Part shown: positions 1 through 7,488 of the stretch, piece by piece
How positions within the stretch are numbered: the stretch's first letter is position 1
Layout: each line of letters starts with the position of its first letter
NCBI GenBank assembly: GCA_013139755.1
Contig: WTAG01000254.1
Coordinates: 1 to 36,010 of the forward strand
Direction of reading: 5' to 3'
Length of the DNA stretch: 36,010 nucleotides
DNA from: Methylomarinum sp.
Lineage (GTDB): Bacteria; Pseudomonadota; Gammaproteobacteria; Methylococcales; Methylomonadaceae
Notes under the pieces: model-generated
Databases searched by the model: none
Seen by the model: only the letters and a program-made list of their open reading frames with translations
Told to the model about the DNA's origin: nothing
Position numbers and translations under genes: made by a program

Positions 1-432
1 TTCTCGTGACAAGTTAGCTCGTGTTGCACCAATTTTTGCAAGAAACTTTATTTGCCCTTCGTTATGTGTTGTTAACTGTGTTGAAGCGTGAACACTTAGC
101 GTAGGGAAGTGTTTTTTTACTAAATTAAAAATGCCCAAATCTTGCACGATAATGCCATCGATTTTGGTGTTAACGAGTTTATTTAGAACCTTAATTAACC
201 CCGCAATTTCTTGCTCTAAAATAACCACGTTTAGGGTCAAAAATACTTTGCAGTCATACTGGTGCGCTAGACGTAAAATTCCAGGTAAATCGTCAAAAGA
301 CAAATTAGAGGCTCTGTTGCGCGCATTGAAATTAACTAAACCACAATACACTGCATTAGCACCCGCAATAACGGCTGCTTTAATGGCTTCAACATCGCCG
401 CCGGGCGCTAATAATTCAATTTTTTTATTCAT
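1..432 (-). CDS. U32 family peptidase/RNA hydroxylase-like protein, N-terminal part
   Basis: Reading the minus strand from an ATG at 432 gives 144 uninterrupted codons that run off the left edge. The protein starts MNKKIELLAPGGDVEAIKAA and contains the stretches GANAVYCG, NARNRASNLSF, VFLTLNVV, IVQDLG and VHASTQLTTHN. These are hallmarks of the U32 family, whose members include RlhA and TrhP, needed for hydroxylation of 23S rRNA or tRNA, and enzymes once called collagenase-like proteases. The N-terminus resembles the RlhA-type branch more than the TrhP type, but the C-terminal part that would decide this is outside the window. No strong ribosome binding site precedes the ATG. The gene looks intact as far as it is visible and is probably a housekeeping gene marking the edge of the accessory region. 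Confidence 0.88.
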   Translation of the reverse strand, partial: MNKKIELLAPGGDVEAIKAAVIAGANAVYCGLVNFNARNRASNLSFDDLPGILRLAHQYDCKVFLTLNVVILEQEIAGLIKVLNKLVNTKIDGIIVQDLGIFNLVKKHFPTLSVHASTQLTTHNEGQIKFLAKIGATRANLSRE

Positions 433-540
433 TTTGCTGTTTAGTAGGGATAGAAAGTGACTAACGTGTCAGTTTAATGCGGATTTATAATGGGAACTAA
501 AGGTAATACTATAAATTAAAGTTAGATATTGTTTTGCTAT

Positions 541-657
541 TTATAGTGGTTCTAATGCTTTCCATTCCTGAAAGGTAGATGACTTCAAATATCCTTTTTG
601 CAATACATACTCCAAAAAACCTCTCAAGCGTGAATCACGGGATAACCCGCTTGATTT
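541..657 (-). pseudogene. possible 3' remnant of an unidentified gene
   Basis: A short minus-strand frame of 38 codons, bounded upstream by TAA, ends with a protein-like tail reading GFLEYVLQKGYLKSSTFQEW and then KALEPL before a stop at 541-543. The composition looks like a genuine C-terminus, and no start codon or 5' part can be found, so I read it as the tail of a gene whose remainder was lost. I do not recognise the family. The rest of 433-975 shows no supported gene, only a short tandem repeat and a small hairpin annotated separately. Confidence 0.3.
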
Positions 658-763
658 TTAATGTGATTACAAAAGGTGATCATTCAGATTGAAACATTAT
701 AATGGCGCGAGTAAATTGTATTGATCTTCACAAGATTTAGAAATAAGCGGGGAATAATAGCAT

Positions 764-796
764 ATTGCTTTCCTTTATTGCTTTCCTTTATTGCTT
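764..796. repeat. 13-bp tandem repeat, two and a half copies
   Basis: The unit ATTGCTTTCCTTT occurs at 764-776 and again at 777-789, followed by the partial copy ATTGCTT at 790-796. The copies are identical. The repeat lies in non-coding, AT-rich sequence and could vary in number by slippage; no function is apparent. Confidence 0.8.
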
Positions 797-940
797 ACTA
801 ATACAAAAGGGAAAACAAGAAAAAAGTGGCAGGCCTCTGATTTTGAAAATCACCTATAAATCCGTTTTTTAGGATGCAAATATAAAGACCAGCTCCCATA
901 GCTCTAATTTAGCAAAAAGATATTATTATGGTAAAAACAA

Positions 941-961
941 ACATTCCCAATACGGGAATGT
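941..961. promoter_or_regulatory. 8-bp inverted repeat upstream of higB remnant
   Basis: ACATTCCC at 941-948 and GGGAATGT at 954-961 form a perfect inverted repeat with a 5-base spacer, ending 14 bases before the ATG of the higB remnant. Toxin-antitoxin operons of this type are normally autorepressed by the antitoxin binding such palindromes, so this may be a leftover operator. That role is inferred from position only. Confidence 0.35.
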
Positions 962-975
962 GCTGCCATTAATTA

Positions 976-1199
976 ATGAGGATTATAGCTAAATCGACAT
1001 TAAGAATTTTTTGGGAAAGCAGTCCTGAATATAGTGATGAAAAACTGCAATGACAGAATGATATAACTATTCATTAAAAGCCGAGTGGACTACTCCTCAT
1101 AAAATTAAGGAAAATCTTAAAAATGCAAGTATTCTAAAAAATAATCGTGTTTACTTTAATATTTGTGGTAATAAATATCGAATTGTTATACGAATCGAT
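976..1199 (+). pseudogene. higB: HigB-family toxin remnant, frameshifted and 3'-truncated
   Basis: The ATG at 976 opens MRIIAKSTLRIFWESSPEYS, which matches the N-terminus of HigB-type mRNA interferases (RelE superfold), but the frame stops at 1051-1053. The homology resumes in another frame from about 1080 with KAEWTTPHKIKENLKNASIL and then KNNRVYFNICGNKYRIVIRID, the core of the HigB fold. It is cut off at 1199, exactly where the IS1-type element begins. The usual last 20-30 residues and the downstream higA antitoxin gene are missing. The toxin is therefore doubly broken: an internal frameshift and loss of the C-terminus. This fits decay of a toxin-antitoxin pair after deletion next to the insertion element. 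Confidence 0.8.
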
Positions 1200-1693
1200 G
1201 GTAGTGGGTCGAATTTGTAGCCATGCTGTATAATTTGATTTCATGAGCTGTTATCAAGCAAGTAAATGGCCCTAAATGCAATAGTATTAAAGTTACCAAA
1301 TCTGGCATGAATGGCCGAGGTAAGCAAAGGTATTATTGTCGTCATTCCGACTGTAAAACGAAAACATTCATGCTTGATTATAACTATAAAGCGTGTGAAT
1401 ACGGAGTGACTGAGAGAATGGTTGAAATGGCTATTAATGGGAGTGGCATTAGAAATACAGCCAGAGTGCTTAAAATCAATAAAAATACGGTTATTAATAC
1501 GCTAAAAAAAAGGAAAACAAGCTTACACAAGTAAATCCTAAATTCCAGTCTTCTGACGAGATCTTCAGTGATGTTGAGCTTGTCTGTGAAGAGGCTGAAA
1601 TAGATGAGCAGTGGTCGTTTGTAGGAAATAAGTTTAAGCAACGTTGGATTTGGTTTAGATATTCATGCCTAACTACAAATTCGACCCACTACC
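1200..1693 (+). mobile_element. IS1-family element, internally deleted, perfect 21-bp terminal repeats
   Basis: The first 21 bases (1200-1220, beginning GGTAGTGGGTCG) are the exact reverse complement of the last 21 (1673-1693). Inside are an InsA-like zinc-ribbon/helix-turn-helix frame and the start of an InsB-like frame. The whole element is 494 bp, whereas intact IS1 elements are about 770 bp or more; the missing part is most of insB. No 8-9 bp target duplication is present: the flanks are CGAATCGAT on the left and GAACTATCA on the right. With broken genes on both sides (higB and an epimerase), this suggests the element's ends also mark an adjacent deletion. It could still move in trans if a full IS1 relative exists elsewhere in the genome. 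Confidence 0.88.
1247..1660 (+). pseudogene. IS1-type transposase insA plus truncated insB
   Basis: The InsA-like frame can be followed from 1247 to its stop at 1534. It has KCNSIKVTKSG, then GKQRYYC and C..KT..L.Y.Y, then a helix-turn-helix reading MVEMAINGSGIRNTARVLKI. The first zinc-ribbon cysteine appears to have become glycine (GPKC instead of CPKC) and no in-frame ATG remains at the expected start; the first ATG now lies at 1307. A run of eight A residues at 1504-1511 sits where IS1 elements make a programmed -1 frameshift. The -1 frame continues as VNPKFQSSDEIFSDVELVCE and then EIDEQWSFVGNKFKQRWIWF, the start of InsB. It is cut off before the DDE catalytic core. The transposase cannot be functional. 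Confidence 0.82.
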
Positions 1694-1745
1694 GAACTAT
1701 CAAGCCATACCTGAAAACCCTAGAGATTGGGGGATTATTTAATTT

Positions 1746-1796
1746 TTATTCCTTAGCACCAATAAAACCTGCACCACCGGTTACAAATATACTCAT
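1746..1796 (-). pseudogene. 5' stump of a nucleotide-sugar epimerase/dehydratase gene
   Basis: From an ATG at 1796 the minus strand reads MSIFVTGGAGFIGAKE followed by a stop. The first 14 residues are the Rossmann dinucleotide-binding motif (GGAGFIG) that starts extended short-chain dehydrogenases such as dTDP-glucose 4,6-dehydratase or UDP-glucose 4-epimerase. Everything after that is lost and the sequence joins DNA leading to the IS1-type element. It lies 5 bases downstream of the glycosyltransferase stop on the same strand, so the two were probably consecutive genes in a sugar-nucleotide/glycan operon before a deletion removed the rest. The exact epimerase type cannot be told from 16 residues. 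Confidence 0.72.
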
Positions 1797-1801
1797 TAAA
1801 A

Positions 1802-2734
1802 TTAAAACCTTCTCATAATTATTGCGACTACCAGTCCTAAATTTCCCATCAATGTTTGACGGTAGATCTTTAGCTTCATTAATTCTTTAATGCGTATTCG
1901 AATACTGTTACTTCTGAGTAAATGAACATGATCTATTATTGTGTAGCTTTTTTCGTCAATGTTAGAACCAAGAGTTTGAATTGCTATGAGGTTACTTGCA
2001 TTCCATCCTCTAAATGTCCCTTGAAGTAACATTTTTATACGCATAATACGTGCTCGCCAATGATTGTTAGACCCCAAAATATTATACGTATGCTGTCGAT
2101 AATTTATGGTTGGAGAATAATCATAAAACACTTTGCCACCACATGCTGTTACAACCTGGTAGGTTAGCCAATCATGAGAAATAATACCGTTACTGGTATC
2201 TATTTTCTGGAGCAAGTTGCGTGCAACATCGTTAAAGATCATCGTATTTCCTCCACCTATATTTTGCACAATAGCATTAGCAAAAGAGGGAGCGCGGCTA
2301 AATAATGGTGAAGAACCAATCTCTTTTAGGTTATCATCAATGAGGCAAGTTCGCCCACAATAAAGGGCAGGAATGTCTTTAGGAATAGTATCTAACCATT
2401 TCAATGCTTGCTCTAACTTGTTGGGCTGCCAGACATCATCATGATCTGAGTAAGCATAGTAGTCATTTTGTATGAGATGATTATTTACTAGGGAAAGGAA
2501 GTTTAATGAAAACCCTTGTTGGGGCCCTAGCTGCACAAAGAGCTTATCCTCTCCCCATGCCCCCTTATAGCTTTCTATAACTTCAATGGTATTATCTTGC
2601 GAGCCATCATCAGATATCCATACATTCCAATTAGAGTAACTTTGCTTGGAAATTGAATCTAACTGTTCTGCCAGGAATTTTTCACTGTTGTAGGTACATA
2701 ATAAAATAGCAATGCTGTAATTTTTTTCTCGCAC
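1802..2734 (-). CDS. family 2 glycosyltransferase, probable rhamnosyltransferase type
   Basis: This 310-residue inverting glycosyltransferase has a GT-A fold. The N-terminus IAILLCTYNSEKFLAEQLDS and WISDDGS (about residues 39-45) bind the nucleotide-sugar. YSDHDDVW at about 96-102 supplies the metal-binding DxD-like motif; the form S-D-x-D-D-V-W is common in rhamnosyltransferases of O-antigen and capsule loci. Length is normal for the family and no membrane span is evident, so it likely acts in the cytoplasm on a lipid-linked glycan. The start is GTG at 2734; no good ATG fits and the ribosome binding site is weak. It is followed by the epimerase stump, so it appears to be a survivor of a deleted operon. 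It may be expressed but without its former partners. The sugar specificity is inferred. Confidence 0.88.
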   Translation of the reverse strand: MREKNYSIAILLCTYNSEKFLAEQLDSISKQSYSNWNVWISDDGSQDNTIEVIESYKGAWGEDKLFVQLGPQQGFSLNFLSLVNNHLIQNDYYAYSDHDDVWQPNKLEQALKWLDTIPKDIPALYCGRTCLIDDNLKEIGSSPLFSRAPSFANAIVQNIGGGNTMIFNDVARNLLQKIDTSNGIISHDWLTYQVVTACGGKVFYDYSPTINYRQHTYNILGSNNHWRARIMRIKMLLQGTFRGWNASNLIAIQTLGSNIDEKSYTIIDHVHLLRSNSIRIRIKELMKLKIYRQTLMGNLGLVVAIIMRRF

Positions 2735-2871
2735 AGGTAAGTTCTAATATCCATAAATTAAACCTATTTCAAAATTGAATTCACACACTGCTGATCAATA
2801 TATAGGTAATTTTTCTAATAATACAGCATAATCCTTGCTTAAGGAATGGGTAGTTGGTTGAATTCGTAGTT

Positions 2872-3060
2872 AAGGAGCGTGCACGAAACAACTGAAGTGG
2901 CTACACTAAACAGGACACATAATTTTAAATACTTTTAAAGAAAATAAGTGTGCCTAAAATGAGTGAAGAAACAAAAACCAAATAGCTATATATCACCTGT
3001 AGATTACGAAATGCAGCAAATATCTATGTAAACTTGTGTCACTAAAAAGTGTTGACACAT
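2872..3060 (-). mobile_element. insertion-sequence debris: IS3-type transposase tail and terminal repeat
   Basis: On the plus strand, 2964-3031 reads KKQKPNSYISPVDYEMQQIS then M and stop, which is the typical C-terminus of IS3-family OrfB transposases (S-P-x-x-Y-E near the end). A few bases on, 3037-3057 carries TGTCACTAAAAAGTGTTGACA, an imperfect palindrome that looks like a terminal inverted repeat. Upstream of 2964 the frame is broken by a stop. At 2872-2897 there is a stretch closely resembling one arm of the large palindrome at 25393-25442. Nothing here is functional. The orientation of the transposase tail is plus; I give the strand as minus only because the neighbouring genes read that way and the debris has no single strand. 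Confidence 0.55.
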
Positions 3061-3093
3061 CATTAATTTGTGGAGATACCTCAGAGTTCGACC

Positions 3094-6000
3094 CTATTGG
3101 TTTAAAAGCATAAAAATGATAGGTGTTATATTTGGGGTAACGGTGAGGTCAGCACTGGCACCTTCTGTAATTAATAGTCCCGATGAAAACAAATTACTTG
3201 ATGTATTACGATGAATACCTGCTGAAGTATTAAAAGGGACGCTCAGGGTCACTGAAAAGACACAGCTTTCACCAAAACCCAAACTGGCATTACTTAAATT
3301 AATAATCGATGTGCCACTCAATGTTGAACCTTCACCACAGACATTACTTAAGGGTAAATTAGTTGCGACCATACCAGTAATAAAACTATCCATATCATCA
3401 GTAAAACTCAGTAAGTTGAGACTACCAGAGGTATTATTATTTGTGATGCTAAAGTTTAAAGTGGTAATGCTGCCCACAAGAGCTACTCCGCCACTGAAAT
3501 TTGAACTCAATACCACTTTTGGGACAACGGTGAGGTCAGCACTGGCAGCTTCGGCGATTGATATTCCCGATGAAAACAAATTACTTGATGTATTGCTATA
3601 AATATCTGCTGAAGTACTAGAAGGGACACTCAAAGTTACTGAAAATTCACAACTTTCACCAAAACCTAAACTAGCATTACTTAAATTAATAATCGAAGTG
3701 CCACTTAATGTTGAACCTTCACCACAGACATTACTTAAGGGTAAATTAGTTGCGACCATACCAGTAATAAAACTATCCATATCATCAGTAAAACTCAGTA
3801 AGTTGAGACTAGCAAAGGCATTATTATTTGTAATTTTAAAGTTTAAAGTGGTATTACCTCCCACAGGCACTACTCCACCACTGAAATTTGAACTCAATGT
3901 CGGTTTAGGGGCAACGGTGAGGTCAGCACTGGCACCTTTTGTAATTAATAGCCCCGATGAAAATAAATTATTTGATGTATTACTATGAATACCTGCTGAA
4001 GTACTAGAAGGGATACTCAAAGTCACTGAAAAGTCACAGCTTTCACCAAAACCCAAACTGGCACTAGTTAAGCTGATAAGCGATGTGCCACTCAGTGTTG
4101 AGCCTACACCGCAAATATCGGTTTTAGGTAAATCAGTTGCGACCATACCAGTAATAAAGCTATCCATATCATCAGTAAAATTCAGTAAGTTGAGACTACC
4201 AGAGGCATTATCATTTGTGATGTGAAAGTTTAAAGTGGTACTGCTACCCACAATAGGCACGGCACCACTGAAATTTGAACTCAATGTCACTAATTGAGCA
4301 TTAAAGCCTGCTGTTGCAGCATCGCTGGTTAATGTAATGCTATTGTCTATTGCAGAAATTGCTGTCACAGTACTTGTGGTACTACTAATAGTGGTAAACG
4401 CTGGAGAAGCAGGAACTTGTAGGGTTACGGTAAAGGCACACGAGGCTCCTTCCGCCAGACTTCCTCCGCTAAAGGTCAATAAGCCAGTTCCTGATATTTC
4501 AGACCCAACCCCACACTCGTTAGACACTGTGCCACTGGTTGAAGCCAGTCCAGTTAAAAGGCTATCGAGATCATCTGTAAAAGTAATATCTGTAGCAGCA
4601 AGGTTACTGGTCAATGTATAGGTCAAATTCACCGTACTACCAGAGGTAACATAGCTGCTGGAAAAGGCTTTCGTTAATGAAATAGGGTTGTTGATGATAT
4701 CAATTACCGTCAGTGTGCTAGATGTTCCTTTATTGGCCGTATTATTACCATTAACCGTTGCAGACATATCACTAGTCGGTACATTATAAATACCTGGGCT
4801 AGCACCAGCTGGCACCAGTACGGGAACATCAAAGGTACAGCTTGCGCCTGGTACAAGATCTCCGCCAGAAAAAGTAAGAAACGTCGTCCCAGTTATACCT
4901 GAGCTTAGACCACAGGGCTGACTCGGTAATGAGGTAGCAGCAAGTGAACTAAGTGCTAGATTAAGGTTATTAGTAAATTGCAAAGCAGTAGCGTCTAAAG
5001 CACTGGCACTATTGGCAATTGTATACCTAAGGGTCGTTGTCGCACCAGGAAAAGCACTAGCAGGCACAAAAACCTGACTCAAGGTTAGACCACTGATTAA
5101 TAAGGTATCTGATGCGGTTGCGCTGCTTACCGCTTGACTGGAAGTTGTTGCACTTACCGTCGAGGTTACATTAGTAATGGTGCTAGGTGTCGCATCGTTT
5201 GGTATGGCAACAGTGACACTAAAAGAACAACTGGCACCCGGAGTCAAGGTAGCTCCCGTCAAGGTAAGCGTATCGGTGCCGGAGAACGATGAACCGCTAC
5301 CACAAATATCTGATTGAAGAGCTGTGGAAGAGGCTAGGCCTGTGAGAAGACTACCCAAATCATCAGTAAAACCAATATCAGTGGCATCAGCCAAAGCCGA
5401 TGCGCCATAGCTCAAGGTAAATTCCAGAGTAACGTTATCTCCAGGTGTTACGCTTTCTTGGTTAAAGGATGTGGTTAATATAGGTGCGGCTAGCACAAGC
5501 AAAGTATCACTGGCTGCGCTTCCATATACCGTGCTACCGGAAACTTCTGCACTTAAAATGCTGGTTGTTGTCGTATACGAACCTGGTGACATAGCAGCAG
5601 GTAAGGTCTGTATAACATCAAAGGTGCAACTATTTCCAGCCGCTATAATGGCATTACTGACCTGAAGCCAAAATTTATTGCCGTCATTGGTGGAATTGGT
5701 AAAAGTTGATCCAGTACCGCAAGAATTGGAATTTGGTAGTGTTTTAATTACCATGCTTGCCAATATATTAGAATTGACATCATCGGTAAAAGCAATTGCA
5801 CTAGCTTCGTTATCTGGATCGGTATTGGTGATGGTATACCTTACTGTAACATCCTGTCCTGCACTAATGGGGTCGTTAATAAAGGCTTTAGTTAACACAG
5901 GAGCTTTTTTAATAATAAAGTCAACGCTTGCAGCAGGTTTTGTTGTTGCTGAACCAAGAGTCAGGTTTACTGTTGATGTGTTGCTGGTATAGCTACCCGC

Positions 6001-7158
6001 TGCTGCATTGGCGGGGACTAAGACAGTAACACTCAAGGTACAGGTGCCTCCTTCGCTAAGATTTCCGCCAGCAAAAGTAATATTACTACTGCCTGTGACG
6101 GTGGACCCAGAACCGCATGAATCGTTAGCTGGTAAAGAACTGGCGGTAAGACCAGGTAGGATGGCATTGAGATCATGAGTAAAACTTATATCGGTAGCAC
6201 TCTCGCGATTGGCATTATTGATAAGATAGTTTAGGGTCACGCTGCTACCTGGAGAGGCAGGGTTGGTGCTGAAATAGGTGGTCAGAAATGAGCTGGTGGA
6301 GACTTCCAATAAGGCACTAGCGCTACCTGTTGGATCAGCTCCATTTTGAGACAGTGAGCCTGTAACGTTTTCATACTGTCCTACAGATTGACTGGTGACA
6401 TCAATTGAAATAGTACATGTCGCCCCAGCAGCTACATGACCAAATGTAAGCACAATTGCTCTGGTATTAGGGGTCGCAGTAACTGCAGAAGGGCCTAAAC
6501 CTCCAGTACAGTTGTTGATAACATTTGGTGCGGTATGAATTACTAAGCCAGGAGGTAATGTATTGCTAAAGGTTAAAAAATCTGCTTTGCTACCATTTTG
6601 AGTATTATCAATTGTGTAGATCAGAGTGCTGACATGACCAATACTTATGCTGCCAGGAGAAAAGGTCATCGTGAATCCCGGTCTGGCTCCATCAACGGTT
6701 AGTGTACCCGTTGCTGTTCCTGCGCTGCCTGCGCTGGTACTTAAAGTACCCGAGGTATTGGCATAGGTTACCGCTGTAGTACTGGTAACATCCACGATGA
6801 TGGTACAAACTAACCCAAGACCCAATCGAGCATCAGATAGTGACAGGGTATTGGAACCAGCTGTTGCGCTAAGTAATCCGTTAACACAGTCTGTTGATGC
6901 CCGGGAAGGATTGGCGATAATCATACCTGTGGGGAAGGTATTACTAAAGGTCAGTCCGCTGACTCCTGTGGTTTCCGTAGAATTATCAATGGTATAAGTC
7001 AGTGTTGATATAGCACCAGGACCTATTTCTATTGGACTAAAAGCCATTGAAAAAGTTGGTGGGGCAGCAAACACTGAATGGGATAAGAGCAGCAGCAATC
7101 CAAAAAGCAAGCTTTTTGACTTAAGATACCTTTTAGCTAACCTATTATTTTTAAGCAT
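3094..7158 (-). CDS. secreted protein with ten Ig-like (DUF11/DUF7933-type) repeats
   Basis: This 1354-residue protein starts with a clear signal peptide (positively charged start, LLFGLLLLLSHSVFA, cleavage near residue 31). About ten beta-rich repeats of 120-135 residues follow. Each opens with a pattern like xLTxxFxxxxVxxGxxxTLxYTIxN, has a central FTDDL/FTDDM, and carries a conserved cysteine pair in C-G-x-G-S and E-S-C-x-F-S-V-T. The cysteines probably form one disulfide per repeat. Repeats of this kind occur in large bacterial surface and exported proteins. The ATG is preceded by AGGGA at a good distance. The last three repeats are almost identical to one another. The protein ends only 12 residues after the tenth repeat, with no sorting or anchoring domain, close to insertion-sequence debris, so the C-terminus may have been lost. 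It is divergent from the secreted cassette at 7489. Its precise role (adhesin, matrix protein) is inferred. Confidence 0.82.
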   Translation of the reverse strand: MLKNNRLAKRYLKSKSLLFGLLLLLSHSVFAAPPTFSMAFSPIEIGPGAISTLTYTIDNSTETTGVSGLTFSNTFPTGMIIANPSRASTDCVNGLLSATAGSNTLSLSDARLGLGLVCTIIVDVTSTTAVTYANTSGTLSTSAGSAGTATGTLTVDGARPGFTMTFSPGSISIGHVSTLIYTIDNTQNGSKADFLTFSNTLPPGLVIHTAPNVINNCTGGLGPSAVTATPNTRAIVLTFGHVAAGATCTISIDVTSQSVGQYENVTGSLSQNGADPTGSASALLEVSTSSFLTTYFSTNPASPGSSVTLNYLINNANRESATDISFTHDLNAILPGLTASSLPANDSCGSGSTVTGSSNITFAGGNLSEGGTCTLSVTVLVPANAAAGSYTSNTSTVNLTLGSATTKPAASVDFIIKKAPVLTKAFINDPISAGQDVTVRYTITNTDPDNEASAIAFTDDVNSNILASMVIKTLPNSNSCGTGSTFTNSTNDGNKFWLQVSNAIIAAGNSCTFDVIQTLPAAMSPGSYTTTTSILSAEVSGSTVYGSAASDTLLVLAAPILTTSFNQESVTPGDNVTLEFTLSYGASALADATDIGFTDDLGSLLTGLASSTALQSDICGSGSSFSGTDTLTLTGATLTPGASCSFSVTVAIPNDATPSTITNVTSTVSATTSSQAVSSATASDTLLISGLTLSQVFVPASAFPGATTTLRYTIANSASALDATALQFTNNLNLALSSLAATSLPSQPCGLSSGITGTTFLTFSGGDLVPGASCTFDVPVLVPAGASPGIYNVPTSDMSATVNGNNTANKGTSSTLTVIDIINNPISLTKAFSSSYVTSGSTVNLTYTLTSNLAATDITFTDDLDSLLTGLASTSGTVSNECGVGSEISGTGLLTFSGGSLAEGASCAFTVTLQVPASPAFTTISSTTSTVTAISAIDNSITLTSDAATAGFNAQLVTLSSNFSGAVPIVGSSTTLNFHITNDNASGSLNLLNFTDDMDSFITGMVATDLPKTDICGVGSTLSGTSLISLTSASLGFGESCDFSVTLSIPSSTSAGIHSNTSNNLFSSGLLITKGASADLTVAPKPTLSSNFSGGVVPVGGNTTLNFKITNNNAFASLNLLSFTDDMDSFITGMVATNLPLSNVCGEGSTLSGTSIINLSNASLGFGESCEFSVTLSVPSSTSADIYSNTSSNLFSSGISIAEAASADLTVVPKVVLSSNFSGGVALVGSITTLNFSITNNNTSGSLNLLSFTDDMDSFITGMVATNLPLSNVCGEGSTLSGTSIINLSNASLGFGESCVFSVTLSVPFNTSAGIHRNTSSNLFSSGLLITEGASADLTVTPNITPIIFMLLNQ
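3130..4295 (-). repeat. three near-identical 387-bp in-gene repeats
   Basis: The last three Ig-like units of the large secreted protein repeat with a period of 387 bp (129 codons). The stretch beginning at 3311 recurs at 3698 almost base for base over more than 100 bp, and a slightly more diverged copy starts near 4085. The upstream seven repeats share the fold but not the DNA sequence. This points to recent tandem duplication or gene conversion limited to the 3' end of the gene, and the copy number may differ between strains. Confidence 0.8.
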
Positions 7159-7488
7159 TTTAATCCCTAAGCTAATTTAAATAAATTTAAGAATGATGAG
7201 TTTAATCAAAATTTTTATATACTTTAATATGGCCATTCTATGCTATATTTGGCTTATTATTCAATAAGATTCGATGGTTTTTTTAAGTGTAAATTTGGGA
7301 GTTAAAGAAAAATAAATTTAGAATCAAAGTTTTTTTATAAATATAAAAGCATTTTAGACATTGTATTGGGCACCCAGCCTACGGCAGATGTAATTATTCC
7401 ATTAAGCAGTAATATATCCTCGTGTTGTTTCATAATTCCTACTTTTTACATAACATAACTCATACTAGCTATAACCATAGATTAACTC
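7159..7488. other. intergenic region between divergent secreted-protein genes
   Basis: This 330-bp AT-rich spacer separates two genes read in opposite directions, so it must contain both promoters. I see no convincing inverted repeat, insertion element or small gene. The only GC-rich patch is around 7368-7392 (GGCACCCAGCCTACGG), of unknown meaning. No ribosome binding site stands out before the plus-strand ATG at 7489. Confidence 0.5.

Noticed and set aside
131..460. A 109-codon plus-strand open frame
   Set aside because: It is antisense to the clearly recognisable U32-family gene on the minus strand, and its translation has no family features.
976..1300. A working higBA toxin-antitoxin pair
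   Set aside because: The toxin frame is shifted and cut short, and no antitoxin-like helix-turn-helix gene follows; the next such motif belongs to the IS1 transposase.
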